Assembly: GCA_964421675.1 (NCBI GenBank)
Contig: CAYQXV010000001.1
Coordinates: 1-64,000 of the forward strand
Direction of reading: 5' to 3'
Length of the DNA stretch: 64,000 nt
DNA from: CALLPQ01 sp964421675
GTDB taxonomy: Bacteria; Pseudomonadota; Alphaproteobacteria; Caulobacterales; Parvularculaceae
Of the stretch, positions 8,603-18,210 are shown in pieces. The notes beneath the pieces are model-generated. The model ran no database searches. It had not been told where the DNA came from and worked only from the letters and a program-made list of their open reading frames with translations. Made by a program: the position numbers and the translations under genes. The first letter of the stretch is position 1. The number at the start of each line of letters is the position of its first letter.

Positions 8603-9862
8603 TCACTGCAACGCTTGCAGCGTGTTGCCATCCCAAATTCGCTTAAGAAGCAAGGCAAGCATGGCACCAATACCGCCCATAACTGCCATCATCATATAGG
8701 CCGGAAACGCACCGCCATGGTCAAAAATTATACCCGCGCCAAGCGCCGCCATACCCGTAAAGGCGCCCACACCGCTGGTTGAAAACAAAACCATGCCGGT
8801 ATTTACAAGCCGCTTGGGAATGGCATGGTCAATAAATTCTATCGTGCCCAAATATGTTGCAGCGAATGTAAAAGCATGCAGAGTCTGGATAATAAACAAT
8901 ATTGGCAATGCTGGTTCCAGAGCGGTTAACAACCAACGCACCAGCGAGGCAAGGCCGCCAAGCATGAGCAAATTTTGCGGCGCCAATCGCCCGACAATTC
9001 CGCGTGCTTTTGTCAGTAAAAAAATCTCTGTAATTACACCGATAGCCCATAAATATCCGATAATTGTTGTCGAATATCCCAGCCCGGTCCAATGCAAAAT
9101 CGAGTAGGTATAGTAAACCGCATGGGCAGCCTGGATCAGCCCTGCTGCGATAATCGCAACGATAAAGACAGGGTGTTTTAGCAAGCGAATTATATCGCCC
9201 CACTGTGCATGCGCATCGAGCCCTGTATGGGGCGCAGGTTTTTCGGGCTGTGATGGTTCAGAAATGCGCGGCAGGGTAAACGCCATCACCAATGCAAGCA
9301 CGCAACTCAACGCTAACGCAGGGCCAAGGGCCGTCAGCCCTGATTTTTCCAGCGCATAGCCCCCCAATATTGTCGTAACCAAAAAGGCAAGCGAGCCAAT
9401 AGCGCGAACCGGACCATAAGCCAGTAAACCTTCGCGGTCAGCACGCAAAACCATGCTGTCGGACAAGGGCACCAACAAACCAAAACACCAAATTATCATC
9501 GCTGCGCTGATAGCAATGATTATCGGCGCGGAACTGACAACCATCAATATCCCGCTCACACTAAATAGGAGCGAGACAAGAATAAGCGGCAATCGTTTAT
9601 CCGCACTCTTATCGGCAACGATGGCAACGATAGGGCCCACCAGCAATCGGCAGATCAATGCCACGCCATTGATCCAGCCAATTTCAGATGCAGAAAAACC
9701 CCGCAACGCCAACCAGCCCGAAAAGAACGGTAAAAGCATTCCAAGAAACAGAAAGTGCGACGTATAAAGACCCGAAAAAATCAGGGCAGGCTTTAAAGAG
9801 CCGCCGCCCGGCACAACAATGTCGCGAAGAATGACAGCTGGGTTTCTAGCCCGCAAAACCAA
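8603..9862 (-). CDS. MFS transporter, LacY/HcaT-like
   Basis: About 419 residues with roughly twelve hydrophobic segments. The first helix reads SGLYTSHFLFLGMLLPFF, typical of the MFS_1_like group that includes the phenylpropionate carrier HcaT and nucleoside carriers. Substrate unknown. It begins right after the stop of the PEP-carboxylase-like gene, so the two are probably cotranscribed. There is no ATG near the N-terminus; TTG at 9862 or 9856 follows a GGGGGA sequence, so the exact start is uncertain. Confidence 0.8.
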   Translation of the reverse strand: MVLRARNPAVILRDIVVPGGGSLKPALIFSGLYTSHFLFLGMLLPFFSGWLALRGFSASEIGWINGVALICRLLVGPIVAIVADKSADKRLPLILVSLLFSVSGILMVVSSAPIIIAISAAMIIWCFGLLVPLSDSMVLRADREGLLAYGPVRAIGSLAFLVTTILGGYALEKSGLTALGPALALSCVLALVMAFTLPRISEPSQPEKPAPHTGLDAHAQWGDIIRLLKHPVFIVAIIAAGLIQAAHAVYYTYSILHWTGLGYSTTIIGYLWAIGVITEIFLLTKARGIVGRLAPQNLLMLGGLASLVRWLLTALEPALPILFIIQTLHAFTFAATYLGTIEFIDHAIPKRLVNTGMVLFSTSGVGAFTGMAALGAGIIFDHGGAFPAYMMMAVMGGIGAMLALLLKRIWDGNTLQALQ

Positions 9863-9870
9863 ATCCCCCG

Positions 9871-12714
9871 CTAGCCATAAGCGCCATAGAAATGAGAAAT
9901 GGCAACACCGGTTTCCAATATGATTGTATGGATGTGCTGCAGCGGATCGATGATTTCGTGATGGACTTCCGGGTACCCAGTTTGCCCCGACAAGTCGACG
10001 CTTGTCGGTTCCTTAACGCCGCTCATCGCCGCGATCTCTGGACGCTGCACGGGAAAAATATCCTTCAAAAGACTGATCAGCTCATCGAAGTCGAGATGTA
10101 AAACCAAGTCAATCAAGTCAGCTTGCGTCACCTCATGGCGGCCGGAAAAAGCGGGCAGTCGCGCAACGAGAACCAGTGCATGCATGATAACTGATTGGCG
10201 TAATGCATGTAGTGTATGCAATCCCAAACGCTCTTCATGACGCACTGGCTTGGGGCTTTCGCCGTGAATAATCTCTAAGCATTCATCGAACGCGGCCAAA
10301 TCAACGGCGAGACTATTTCCCAATCGCCCAAGCGCTGTAAACACGGTTTGGTCCCGCAATTGTTGCGCAATCTGCAAATAGCATCCCGCGCATGCTGGGT
10401 TAGGGGATGCCGTCGCGCGGCGCGTCCAATAGCTCGCATTATAAATATTGGCATAGCCGAGAAATGACGGGAGGCTCGTTAAATTACGAGCGCGCTCAGC
10501 AAGGCCAATCAATTGCTTCATCCGCCCAGAGCCGCGCACATAATCAGCAAACCGATCTTTCTCACGAGAAATCGCCGTTCCGGTTCCACAGGCAACATTG
10601 GCGGGGATCGCCATTTGTTGCAAAATTGCATTATGAGGAATAGCTCTTAAAGCGCGCGGGCTAAAATCAATAGCACCTTTTCGCTGCCTTCGGGTTTTGC
10701 GAGACCCGGTTGTAAATAGAAATTTTTGCCCAAACGATGAAAATGCACTTGTATAATCAGGGTTATCAAACAAGGCTTCCTGCCACGCCTTAACGCCGCG
10801 ATAGTAATCCCAGGAAAAATTTATGTCCTTATAAAACATGTCTTCTTTATCAAGGGAGGCAGGGCTATAGGCGACCGTAAAAATCTCCTGGGCAGTACGG
10901 TCTGCAATTTGCGGCGTGAGAAAATGTAAAAACCCTTCTCCGCCCTGGAACGCACTTTCCATATTCAGGGTCTGGCCAGCATCCGCAAAAACGCCCCGTG
11001 TCCAGGGGGTAATCAGATGGTTCATCCGCTGCTCTATGGATCCAGGATAACCGCCGCGCCCCATACTGTCGCCATTGGTGTTAAAGATAAGCGCTTCAAT
11101 ATCGTTTAATCCGCTAGCCGTCATGGCGCGTGATAACAGGATATGCAATCGCTCGATTGCGATATTAGCGGCCACTTGGCCCATAAATCTTCCGCTATCG
11201 GAATATCCAAGTTGAATTGATAAGCGCCCACGCCTGCGAACATAGTCGCAATATTCATCTTCCTGTACGAGACGGTCCAGAAAACGCCCTCCCCGTTCAA
11301 GCGCCTCAGGCGTTTCAAATAAGGGAGAAATATCCAGCATATGATCAACGCCGTAAGCGCGAGCAAGATAGACCGCGCCCATAATCGTTGCGGGTGCTTC
11401 ACATTCTGCAATCAAAAACCGTAACGGCGTGTCGCCATCAATATGCTTCAATATTTGCGCGCACAACATTAATTGACGCCGGGCCGTCATCTGCTCCAAA
11501 AATACAGAGGCGAAATTGACTTTCAGTTGGTTTGCTTGAGAGGCCTCGCGCGCAGCAATATCCAGAGCGCCCCGGCCCATGAAGTCTGCATCTGAATTTA
11601 CCCCAAGATCATGGCGCAATGCCGATCGCACCTGCGCAGCGTTCACGCGCAAATGGATACGAGAAAGGCCGAGACCGCACGTCTTCATCCGTGCCCGCAA
11701 AAGACATAGATCAATCCGAACGTCGCGGCTGATATCCCCCTCAATCATAGCAGTTAATTCATCCGAAATCGCGCCGAGGCTAACCAGTCGATCAGGGTGA
11801 TCTTCAGACAGTGCATTTGATGCCTTCACCACAATATCGGGATCATCAAGATCACCCGAAAATAGCGCCGCTTGCTGTCTGGTTAAACTTGCTGTTCGTT
11901 TTAATCGTCCAGCAATATCAAGACAGGCACTTGAGGCTCCCTCTAATTTTGCAATACGCTCTAGGTCGGAAACATATTTTTCTAATTGCTCCGCCTTTTC
12001 ATTCAACCGAATGGTGAGCGTCTGTGCCCAATGAATATCTGTGCGCCCATCAAGATCATAACCTACCCAGGTTGCGACACTTAATGGCTGGGGAACCATC
12101 TTAAACCAGTGTTCAGGAAATGCCTGCTCAGCGCTTTCAAAAATGGAGCGATTAATCGCATCAACCGCGCTAACAGCGTTTTCGATCGCGTTTTTCACTT
12201 CATCATGCTCGGAATCGAGCGTTATCGGCTCATCTGGCCTATGACGATTGTCGGTCAGTTGATCACGCGCTTTTTGCCGTGACGCCTCACCACTCTCAAT
12301 GTAAGATATAAAGTCTTCGCGCAATTTTTTAGAAATCGCGAATGTTGGGTGGCCGGTAAAAACGATTCCGGCACGCGTTTGCTCCAATGTCTTTTGGATC
12401 GATGAAAATTTTTCAGTTTCGCGATCTTTAAAAAATTGAGTGACGCAATTTTCGTCGCCCGGATGGCGTTCGGCAAACAAATCGGCGCGCCGCAATAATG
12501 CCTCATCCCCAAGGTTACTCATCATTGCACGGATCTCTTCGAGGGATATCGCATCCCCCTCAAGGTCCATGGCCAAATCATGGGCAAGACGTTGAACCGA
12601 ATTTGTCATCGGATTCACAACAATCTCTCCGGCATATCCGGTTAATTTATCGCGGCACCAGGCGAGCCTTTCATTAATATCATTATCGTTAGATTGAATT
12701 TTGGTGTCAGTCAT
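9871..12714 (-). CDS. phosphoenolpyruvate-carboxylase-like protein, divergent and probably lacking that activity
   Basis: The 947-residue protein is built like PEP carboxylase and has recognisable landmarks: GHPTF with His122 (canonical TAHPTE), WVGYDLDG (canonical WMGGDRDG), LFETPEAL with Glu467 (metal ligand) and LGYSDSGRFMG with Asp506 (metal ligand). However, the catalytic FHGRGG loop reads FNTNGD at 544-549, so the essential His and Arg (His579 and Arg581 in E. coli numbering) are both Asn. The following GRGG is kept. The usual LRNTG end is replaced by a tail ending YGAYG. It may therefore act on a different substrate or be regulatory. It heads an apparent two-gene operon with the MFS carrier. 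Confidence 0.75.
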   Translation of the reverse strand: MTDTKIQSNDNDINERLAWCRDKLTGYAGEIVVNPMTNSVQRLAHDLAMDLEGDAISLEEIRAMMSNLGDEALLRRADLFAERHPGDENCVTQFFKDRETEKFSSIQKTLEQTRAGIVFTGHPTFAISKKLREDFISYIESGEASRQKARDQLTDNRHRPDEPITLDSEHDEVKNAIENAVSAVDAINRSIFESAEQAFPEHWFKMVPQPLSVATWVGYDLDGRTDIHWAQTLTIRLNEKAEQLEKYVSDLERIAKLEGASSACLDIAGRLKRTASLTRQQAALFSGDLDDPDIVVKASNALSEDHPDRLVSLGAISDELTAMIEGDISRDVRIDLCLLRARMKTCGLGLSRIHLRVNAAQVRSALRHDLGVNSDADFMGRGALDIAAREASQANQLKVNFASVFLEQMTARRQLMLCAQILKHIDGDTPLRFLIAECEAPATIMGAVYLARAYGVDHMLDISPLFETPEALERGGRFLDRLVQEDEYCDYVRRRGRLSIQLGYSDSGRFMGQVAANIAIERLHILLSRAMTASGLNDIEALIFNTNGDSMGRGGYPGSIEQRMNHLITPWTRGVFADAGQTLNMESAFQGGEGFLHFLTPQIADRTAQEIFTVAYSPASLDKEDMFYKDINFSWDYYRGVKAWQEALFDNPDYTSAFSSFGQKFLFTTGSRKTRRQRKGAIDFSPRALRAIPHNAILQQMAIPANVACGTGTAISREKDRFADYVRGSGRMKQLIGLAERARNLTSLPSFLGYANIYNASYWTRRATASPNPACAGCYLQIAQQLRDQTVFTALGRLGNSLAVDLAAFDECLEIIHGESPKPVRHEERLGLHTLHALRQSVIMHALVLVARLPAFSGRHEVTQADLIDLVLHLDFDELISLLKDIFPVQRPEIAAMSGVKEPTSVDLSGQTGYPEVHHEIIDPLQHIHTIILETGVAISHFYGAYG

Positions 12715-12795
12715 GAGGCGTCCGATTTACAGAAGTTACAGTGGGAGGTGAATCAATATAGGCATGTCTTGCCAGAGAATGAGCGCGAGCGCATG

Positions 12796-12825
12796 AAAAA
12801 ACCGCCGGTGCAATGCACTCGGCGG
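12796..12825 (-). terminator. Rho-independent terminator of the cold-shock gene
   Basis: On the minus strand a hairpin with arms CCGCCG and CGGCGG, extended inward by GTGCA/TGCAC-type pairing, is followed by six T residues. It lies 68 bases past the cspA stop codon on the same strand. Confidence 0.8.
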
Positions 12826-12893
12826 CTTAATTAGTCGAAGTCACTAAGCTTGGCCAATTCCGCCGCTAAAGGGCGGACGGCGCAGCCTGGGAC

Positions 12894-13097
12894 TTAATCA
12901 ACTTTCAGTTCGGAAGCCGCAGTTTTACCGCGATCCGTAGACAGTTCATATGTGATCCGTTGACCGTCATTTAGTCCACGAAGGCCAGCCGCTTGAACAG
13001 CTGTGATATGTACGAAAACATCTTTTCCGCCTTCGTCAGGCTCGATGAACCCATAACCTTTAGTGGCGTTAAACCATTTCACTGTACCTGTTGCCAT
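12894..13097 (-). CDS. cspA: cold-shock domain protein
   Basis: A 67-residue single cold-shock domain with both RNP motifs, KGYGFIEP and VFVHITAV, after GTVKWFNA. It is an RNA/ssDNA-binding OB-fold protein of the CspA group. A strong AAGGAG ribosome-binding site lies just upstream of ATG 13097, and a terminator follows, so it is a monocistronic gene. The long upstream region (13098-13586) would fit the long 5' leader usual for csp mRNAs. Confidence 0.95.
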   Translation of the reverse strand: MATGTVKWFNATKGYGFIEPDEGGKDVFVHITAVQAAGLRGLNDGQRITYELSTDRGKTAASELKVD

Positions 13098-13586
13098 GAT
13101 GTAGTCTCCTTAAAGCGCAACCAAATACCCGCACATTGCGGGCTGGAAAACCGGTTGTCCGGCGATCCATTCAATTTGTTTGCTCACATCTGGAAAAGCG
13201 ACAAGAGAATACAGCCTGAAGACTTTAGACAGAAAACCCTGCCCTCAGTGCTACCAATGCTGGTCCTTCCGCATCCCGAACGTGACCAAACGGTTTGGCG
13301 GCCTGTCTTGGAATCTCATCATGTCTGGCCGTAGGCAAAAGAATTAGAGGTGGCCAAAACAAAGTCGCTACCCCCATAGACGGAAATGAGGCTCGCCCGT
13401 CAAGGGAAATCATGGGAAAAACTGCAGGATTGAAACAATCGGCTAAAGGCGTCTCCATTAAGCCGCACTTATAACGCGAGTAGCTGTGTTTTCTGTCAGT
13501 AATGTGAAGATATAACAGTAGCTTGCAGACAAGCTAACAACGGCAAGATCGCGTACGGACCATAGGAAATTGGACCGCATTCGCCT
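13098..13586. other. 489-base intergenic region: cspA leader and promoter
   Basis: No credible gene. On the minus strand this precedes cspA and follows the beta-helix gene. It contains a perfect short hairpin at 13522-13537 (AGCTTG, loop CAGA, CAAGCT) without a T-tract, and the cspA ribosome-binding site. Open frames such as 13225-13458 show no family features and are judged chance. Confidence 0.5.
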
Positions 13587-14582
13587 TCATTGCCGGTCCA
13601 ATCGTCCGCCATTTTCATTGCTGATAATGTTCTTTTGTAACAATGGTTCGATCGGCGTCTGGTTGAAGACCAAACGCCCCTTTGGGTGACGGTTCACAAA
13701 ATGGTTCCCCGTAACAGTCAATGACCCAGGTTCACCGCCTCGCTCAGTACTATAATGGACGATTGAATAGTTTGAGACACTATCGCGTTGAACAATAAAG
13801 TTATTACGGATAATCGCCGCGCCCCCTTTATTGAGATCAATTGAATAGCTGGTGCGTTTATCCACATCATCAAAATATGAACCTGAGATAGTATTTGTTG
13901 GCGCGAGACTTTTGACGTGGTGACCAACGTTGGTCCCGATAAAACGCGATTGTGTGATTGTTAGCTGCGCACCCGCGCTCACATAAATGCCATGGGAATA
14001 GCCATCGCCATATCCACTATTGAGAAAAGTGGAATTGTGTAACTCAATCTTTCCTTTTTGAGAGCCAGTGGAAAGAATGCCATTTTCATTATTTTCAAAA
14101 ATGCAGTCAATAACCGTCAGATCACGTCCTTCATGGCGAATACCTGCACCATTATTGTCGCCTGAATTTGCGGCCTTTGCGCCACGAAACGTTATATTTT
14201 CAACTTGCAAAGAAACGCCAATGCCTGGCACGAAAAGTCCCTTTTGCACTTTGTTGGCCGATTGAATAATAACATCCCCGTCGCCAACCAGCGTAATCGA
14301 TTTATTGATGCGCAGATCACTAACCGCATAATAACCCTCGGCTATGAGTACGACCGCGCCGCGTTTTGCTTTTGAAATTTGCCGCCGTAATGCGCGCCCA
14401 TTTTTGACCTGTTCACTAATCGAAGGTTCAATGGCAATGCCGGGCTTGCCCTCGCGTAATGCAGAAATCTCTGTTGCATGGGCAATCTGCGGTAAAGGCC
14501 CGATCAATACGCAGCATGAGAGTAAAAAGGGGACACAAAGCCTCACCGCCCGATCAAGCCAGCCAGCTTGATGATGTCTCAT
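13587..14582 (-). CDS. secreted right-handed parallel beta-helix protein
   Basis: From ATG 14582 the product is 331 residues with a signal peptide (hydrophobic core VPFLLSCCVLIGPLP, likely cleavage after HA). The mature part consists of short repeated strand-turn units such as SITLVGDGDVIIQ, LQVENITFRG, LTVIDCIFENNENGI, IELHNSTFLNSGYG and LTITQSRFIG, the pattern of pectate-lyase-like beta-helices. Such proteins bind or cleave polysaccharides, but no catalytic set is recognisable. It lies downstream of tadC on the same strand, 124 bases away, so it may be cotranscribed with the pilus genes. The upstream TTG start at 14645 is less likely because it would spoil the signal peptide. Confidence 0.7.
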   Translation of the reverse strand: MRHHQAGWLDRAVRLCVPFLLSCCVLIGPLPQIAHATEISALREGKPGIAIEPSISEQVKNGRALRRQISKAKRGAVVLIAEGYYAVSDLRINKSITLVGDGDVIIQSANKVQKGLFVPGIGVSLQVENITFRGAKAANSGDNNGAGIRHEGRDLTVIDCIFENNENGILSTGSQKGKIELHNSTFLNSGYGDGYSHGIYVSAGAQLTITQSRFIGTNVGHHVKSLAPTNTISGSYFDDVDKRTSYSIDLNKGGAAIIRNNFIVQRDSVSNYSIVHYSTERGGEPGSLTVTGNHFVNRHPKGRLVFNQTPIEPLLQKNIISNENGGRLDRQ

Positions 14583-14706
14583 TTTGAAACAAACCAAAGG
14601 TTCCGCCTCCGCTCTACTACCTAAATTCCAGCATAAACGCTGCAAAGAAGATAGAGAGCTGCAAGGAGCGGACCATCAATTGTCAGTGAGGGAAAGTCCT
14701 TCTTTC

Positions 14707-15687
14707 CTAATTCGCCAAATTAGCACTGATATCCATGATCGCTGGACCCAAGATCACCGCAAACAAGACCGGCAGGAAGAATAGGATCATGGGGACTGTG
14801 AGCTTTGGCGGCAATGCAGCCGCCTTTTTCTCTGCTTCCTGCATGCGAATTTCGCGGTTTTCAGACGCCATAACCCGCAAAGATTGTCCCAGAGGTGTAC
14901 CATATTTCTCAGACTGGATAAGTGCTGTCATCACAGCTTTTACCCCATCAAGGCCGGTACGTTCAGAAAGATTGGCATACGCTGTTTTGCGTTCCTGCAA
15001 ATATGACAATTCCGCCGTGGTCAGACCAAGTTCTTCGGCAAGCTCGGGAGAGCTTGCGCCAACTTCAATACCCACTTTTTGCAGAGCTGCCTCAATCGAC
15101 ATCCCCGATTCCACACAGATCAACAAAAGATCAAGCGCGTCAGGCCAGGCCAATTGGATTTTCTGTTGACGCTTTGTAACAAGATTTGTCACCCATAGGT
15201 TAGGCATGTAAAACCCAACGAAGAATGATCCGCAAACAACAATAAGCTTGACGAAATTACCAGCCTCAAGAACGCCAAGAACATAAATATAAATTCCAGT
15301 AAAAATAGCCATCACAAATGGCAAACCAAGGCGCGCTGCCATGAATGCAAACACAGGGCGTTGACCGCGAAGGCCAGCCATCATCAGTTTTTTTCGTGCC
15401 GTTTCCGCATCAAATACTTCTAACAGTCGCAGATTTTCAACAACAGATTTAACCGTACCCGATGCTTCTTTCGACCGAATTGAGTTGGATGATTTTTTCG
15501 ACAGGGCTTCTCGTTGCTGCGCGCGCAACTGTTCGCGATAATCGCCAACCGACTTCATCCGCTCTTTTAGCTTGTCCTTGCTAAACAACGGTTCCAGTAA
15601 TGTATAAACAGCTGCAATAGACGCAGCAGATACAAGTAACGCTATCTGAACCTGCCGGTCAGTAGCAAAGATGATAAACTGTTCCAT
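14707..15687 (-). CDS. tadC: Tad pilus inner-membrane platform protein TadC
   Basis: The 326-residue protein has an N-terminal membrane segment and a T2SSF domain with two further hydrophobic stretches, and it ends in a long one (LTVPMILFFLPVLFAVILGPAI). The GspF-type helix reads WPDALDLLLICVESGMSIEAAL. TadC and TadB form the membrane platform that the CpaF motor acts on to extrude Flp pili. It is the last of the contiguous pilus genes, 28 bases after tadB. Confidence 0.92.
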   Translation of the reverse strand: MEQFIIFATDRQVQIALLVSAASIAAVYTLLEPLFSKDKLKERMKSVGDYREQLRAQQREALSKKSSNSIRSKEASGTVKSVVENLRLLEVFDAETARKKLMMAGLRGQRPVFAFMAARLGLPFVMAIFTGIYIYVLGVLEAGNFVKLIVVCGSFFVGFYMPNLWVTNLVTKRQQKIQLAWPDALDLLLICVESGMSIEAALQKVGIEVGASSPELAEELGLTTAELSYLQERKTAYANLSERTGLDGVKAVMTALIQSEKYGTPLGQSLRVMASENREIRMQEAEKKAAALPPKLTVPMILFFLPVLFAVILGPAIMDISANLAN

Positions 15688-15715
15688 GTAAGAACCCGAT
15701 TTCTATCTGGATCGA

Positions 15716-16729
15716 TTAAACCTTGATCGCGATCATTTTTTTCATAACGGTGATGCCCATGAACATCCAAAAACCTGCCCCGAGCAAAATCATATTGCCA
15801 TCACGCGTTGTGAATAGCGGCGCAAGATAATCTGGCGCCGTCAAATGCACCGCTCCTCCAACAAGAAACGGCAACACGCCAATAATCATCGCTGATGCTT
15901 TTGCTTCAGCAGAGAGCGCCTTGACCTTGCCCTCCATCATTTTACGTGAGCGCAACACGGTCGACAGATTGCCTAACGCTTCGGCAAGATTACCACCCGT
16001 CTTAGCCTGGATCATCAAAACGATTGCAAAGAAATTTACTTCCTGAACCGGCATGCGTTCATACATACGCATCAACGCTTGATCTAAAGACAAGCCAACG
16101 CGAATACTCTCCGTCAGCATATGAAACTCTTCACTTACGGGCATTGGGGCTTCTCGAGAAATAATCTTCAAACACTCATTAACCGGCAAGCCAGATTTAA
16201 CACCGCGTACAATTACATCAATTGAGTTTGAAAATTCATTGATGAATTTTTTCTGGCGGCGTTTGCGCGCCATATTGACAAACCAACGTGGCAGACCAAC
16301 ACCGCCAACGAAAAACATTAATCCCGTAACCCAAAGCTTCTGCCCAGAAATTAATCCCACCACACCCAACACGACTGCAGCGATAATCGATCCAATGTAA
16401 AATTGTTGAATCGTGATATTCATCCCCGATTGCTCTATCATTTGCTGAAGAGTAACCCGCTGCTTTTTCTTATTCTCATTTTTCTCGGAATCAATACGGT
16501 CCAAACTTTCAGCAAGCTTTTTGCGTCGTTCTTTAGTCTGCGCTTCTGCTTGCGCCGCTGTCTGTCCAGTCCCACGTGACGCACGTCGCGTGCTCGCCCC
16601 CATGCCGGCAACACGTTTTTTAGTTTTGGATTTTTCGGGATCGAAAAATACCAAAAAGATTACCGCAGCAACCGATGCCACAATCAATCCCGCAATAATG
16701 AGTGTTTTTTGATCCACGAGACCATACAT
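15716..16729 (-). CDS. tadB: Tad pilus inner-membrane platform protein TadB
   Basis: 337 residues. An N-terminal transmembrane helix (TLIIAGLIVASVAAVIFLVFF) is followed by a charged cytosolic stretch rich in Lys/Arg/Glu (about 40-95), then two membrane helices and the T2SSF domain (SIDVIVRGVKSGLPVNECL, IVLMIQAKTGGNLAEAL). Partner of TadC in the platform. The gene starts nine bases after the cpaF stop, consistent with one operon. Confidence 0.93.
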   Translation of the reverse strand: MYGLVDQKTLIIAGLIVASVAAVIFLVFFDPEKSKTKKRVAGMGASTRRASRGTGQTAAQAEAQTKERRKKLAESLDRIDSEKNENKKKQRVTLQQMIEQSGMNITIQQFYIGSIIAAVVLGVVGLISGQKLWVTGLMFFVGGVGLPRWFVNMARKRRQKKFINEFSNSIDVIVRGVKSGLPVNECLKIISREAPMPVSEEFHMLTESIRVGLSLDQALMRMYERMPVQEVNFFAIVLMIQAKTGGNLAEALGNLSTVLRSRKMMEGKVKALSAEAKASAMIIGVLPFLVGGAVHLTAPDYLAPLFTTRDGNMILLGAGFWMFMGITVMKKMIAIKV

Positions 16730-16738
16730 CCTTAAAGA

Positions 16739-18205
16739 TTAAGCAGCAGCCGCATCCAATGCTTCAGCTAACTCTGCTTCTTTTCCGTAATATTTCGCTC
16801 TGTCCCAAAACGCAGGACGTGCAATGCCTGTTGACTGATGAACGCCAACAATATTGCCGTGCTCATCTTCGCCGCTCATGTCATAAACGAACAGATCTTG
16901 TGTGATGATCGTATCACCCTCAGTACCAAGCACTTCGGTAATATGGGTAATACGCCGAGAACCATCGCGCAGACGTGCGGCCTGTACAATAATATCAACA
17001 GAACCAACAATCATTTCACGGATTGTTTTTGACGGCAAACCATATCCACCCATTGTGATCATAGATTCAAGTCTTTGCAGTGCCTCGCGCGGCGAGTTGG
17101 CGTGCAATGTACCCATTGAACCGTCGTGGCCTGTGTTCATGGCCTGCAACAAGTCAAATGCTTCAGGGCCACGAACCTCACCAACGATGATACGTTCTGG
17201 ACGCATCCGCAGACAGTTTTTAACGAGATCACGCATCGAAATCTCACCTTGCCCCTCAAGGTTTGGTGGACGCGTTTCCAGTCGCACAACATGGGGCTGC
17301 TGGAGTTGAAGTTCGGCGGCATCTTCGCATGTAATAACGCGCTCATCCAATTCGATGAAACCCGTCATACAATTGAGAAGAGTCGTTTTTCCAGAACCCG
17401 TACCGCCAGAGATCAATGTATTGATGCGGCATGCCCCGATAATTTCAAGAACACGTGCGCCTTCCTCTGAAATTGAATCAAACGAAACAAGATCTGAAAT
17501 TCGTAATTTGTCTTTCTTAAACTTACGAATGGTGAGAGCAGCGCCATCAATCGACAATGGCGGGGCGATAACGTTTACACGAGAACCGTCGAGAAGACGC
17601 GCATCACAAATCGGGCTTGCTTCATCAACACGCCGACCAACCTGGCTCACAATGCGTTGGCATATATTCATAAGCTGCGCATTATCGCGGAAGCGAATAT
17701 TGGTCAGCTCAATCTTACCGTTCACCTCGATGAAAACCCGGTTAGCACCATTGACCATAATATCAGCGATATCATCCCTGGCGAGCAAAGGCTCAAGCGG
17801 TCCATAACCAAGAACATCGTTACAGATGTCCTGTAGCAATGCTTCTTGTTCAGATATCGACATCTGAACACTCTTGATAGAGATGATTTCGTTGACAATA
17901 TCACGAATTTCTTCCGACGCAGCTTCCGCATCAAGTTGCGCAAGCTGAGACAGATCAATCGTATCAATCAAGGCATTGAAAATCAGCGTTTTGGTCTGGA
18001 AATAGCTATCAGACCGATTGCCAACTTCCACAACCGCAGTGCCTTCACCTTCTGTCTTCTTGGTAGGGGTCGCCACACGCGGCGGCGCCGCCGGCTCACT
18101 GCTCTCAGCCTCCTTAGCCGGCTTGGGCTTAGGTTCTGGCTTTGGAGGAGCCTTTTGCTGCGGAGGTGCTACGTTTTCTGCTTCTGCAGTTTTACGTCCA
18201 AACAT
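16739..18205 (-). CDS. cpaF: Tad pilus assembly ATPase CpaF/TadA
   Basis: The 488-residue secretion ATPase of the GspE/VirB11 class has Walker A GGTGSGKTT (267-275), the Asp box near VITCEDAAELQL, Walker B in RIIVGEVRG and the His box MGTLHANSPREAL. It is a cytosolic hexameric motor that powers Flp pilus assembly. The N-terminal 50 residues are rich in Pro, Lys and Glu and look disordered. It follows cpaE by five bases. Confidence 0.96.
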   Translation of the reverse strand: MFGRKTAEAENVAPPQQKAPPKPEPKPKPAKEAESSEPAAPPRVATPTKKTEGEGTAVVEVGNRSDSYFQTKTLIFNALIDTIDLSQLAQLDAEAASEEIRDIVNEIISIKSVQMSISEQEALLQDICNDVLGYGPLEPLLARDDIADIMVNGANRVFIEVNGKIELTNIRFRDNAQLMNICQRIVSQVGRRVDEASPICDARLLDGSRVNVIAPPLSIDGAALTIRKFKKDKLRISDLVSFDSISEEGARVLEIIGACRINTLISGGTGSGKTTLLNCMTGFIELDERVITCEDAAELQLQQPHVVRLETRPPNLEGQGEISMRDLVKNCLRMRPERIIVGEVRGPEAFDLLQAMNTGHDGSMGTLHANSPREALQRLESMITMGGYGLPSKTIREMIVGSVDIIVQAARLRDGSRRITHITEVLGTEGDTIITQDLFVYDMSGEDEHGNIVGVHQSTGIARPAFWDRAKYYGKEAELAEALDAAAA

Positions 18206-18210
18206 TGACT

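Noticed and set aside
13225..13458. 77-codon open frame upstream of cspA
   Set aside because: It has no recognisable domain, and the region is better explained as cold-shock leader and promoter.
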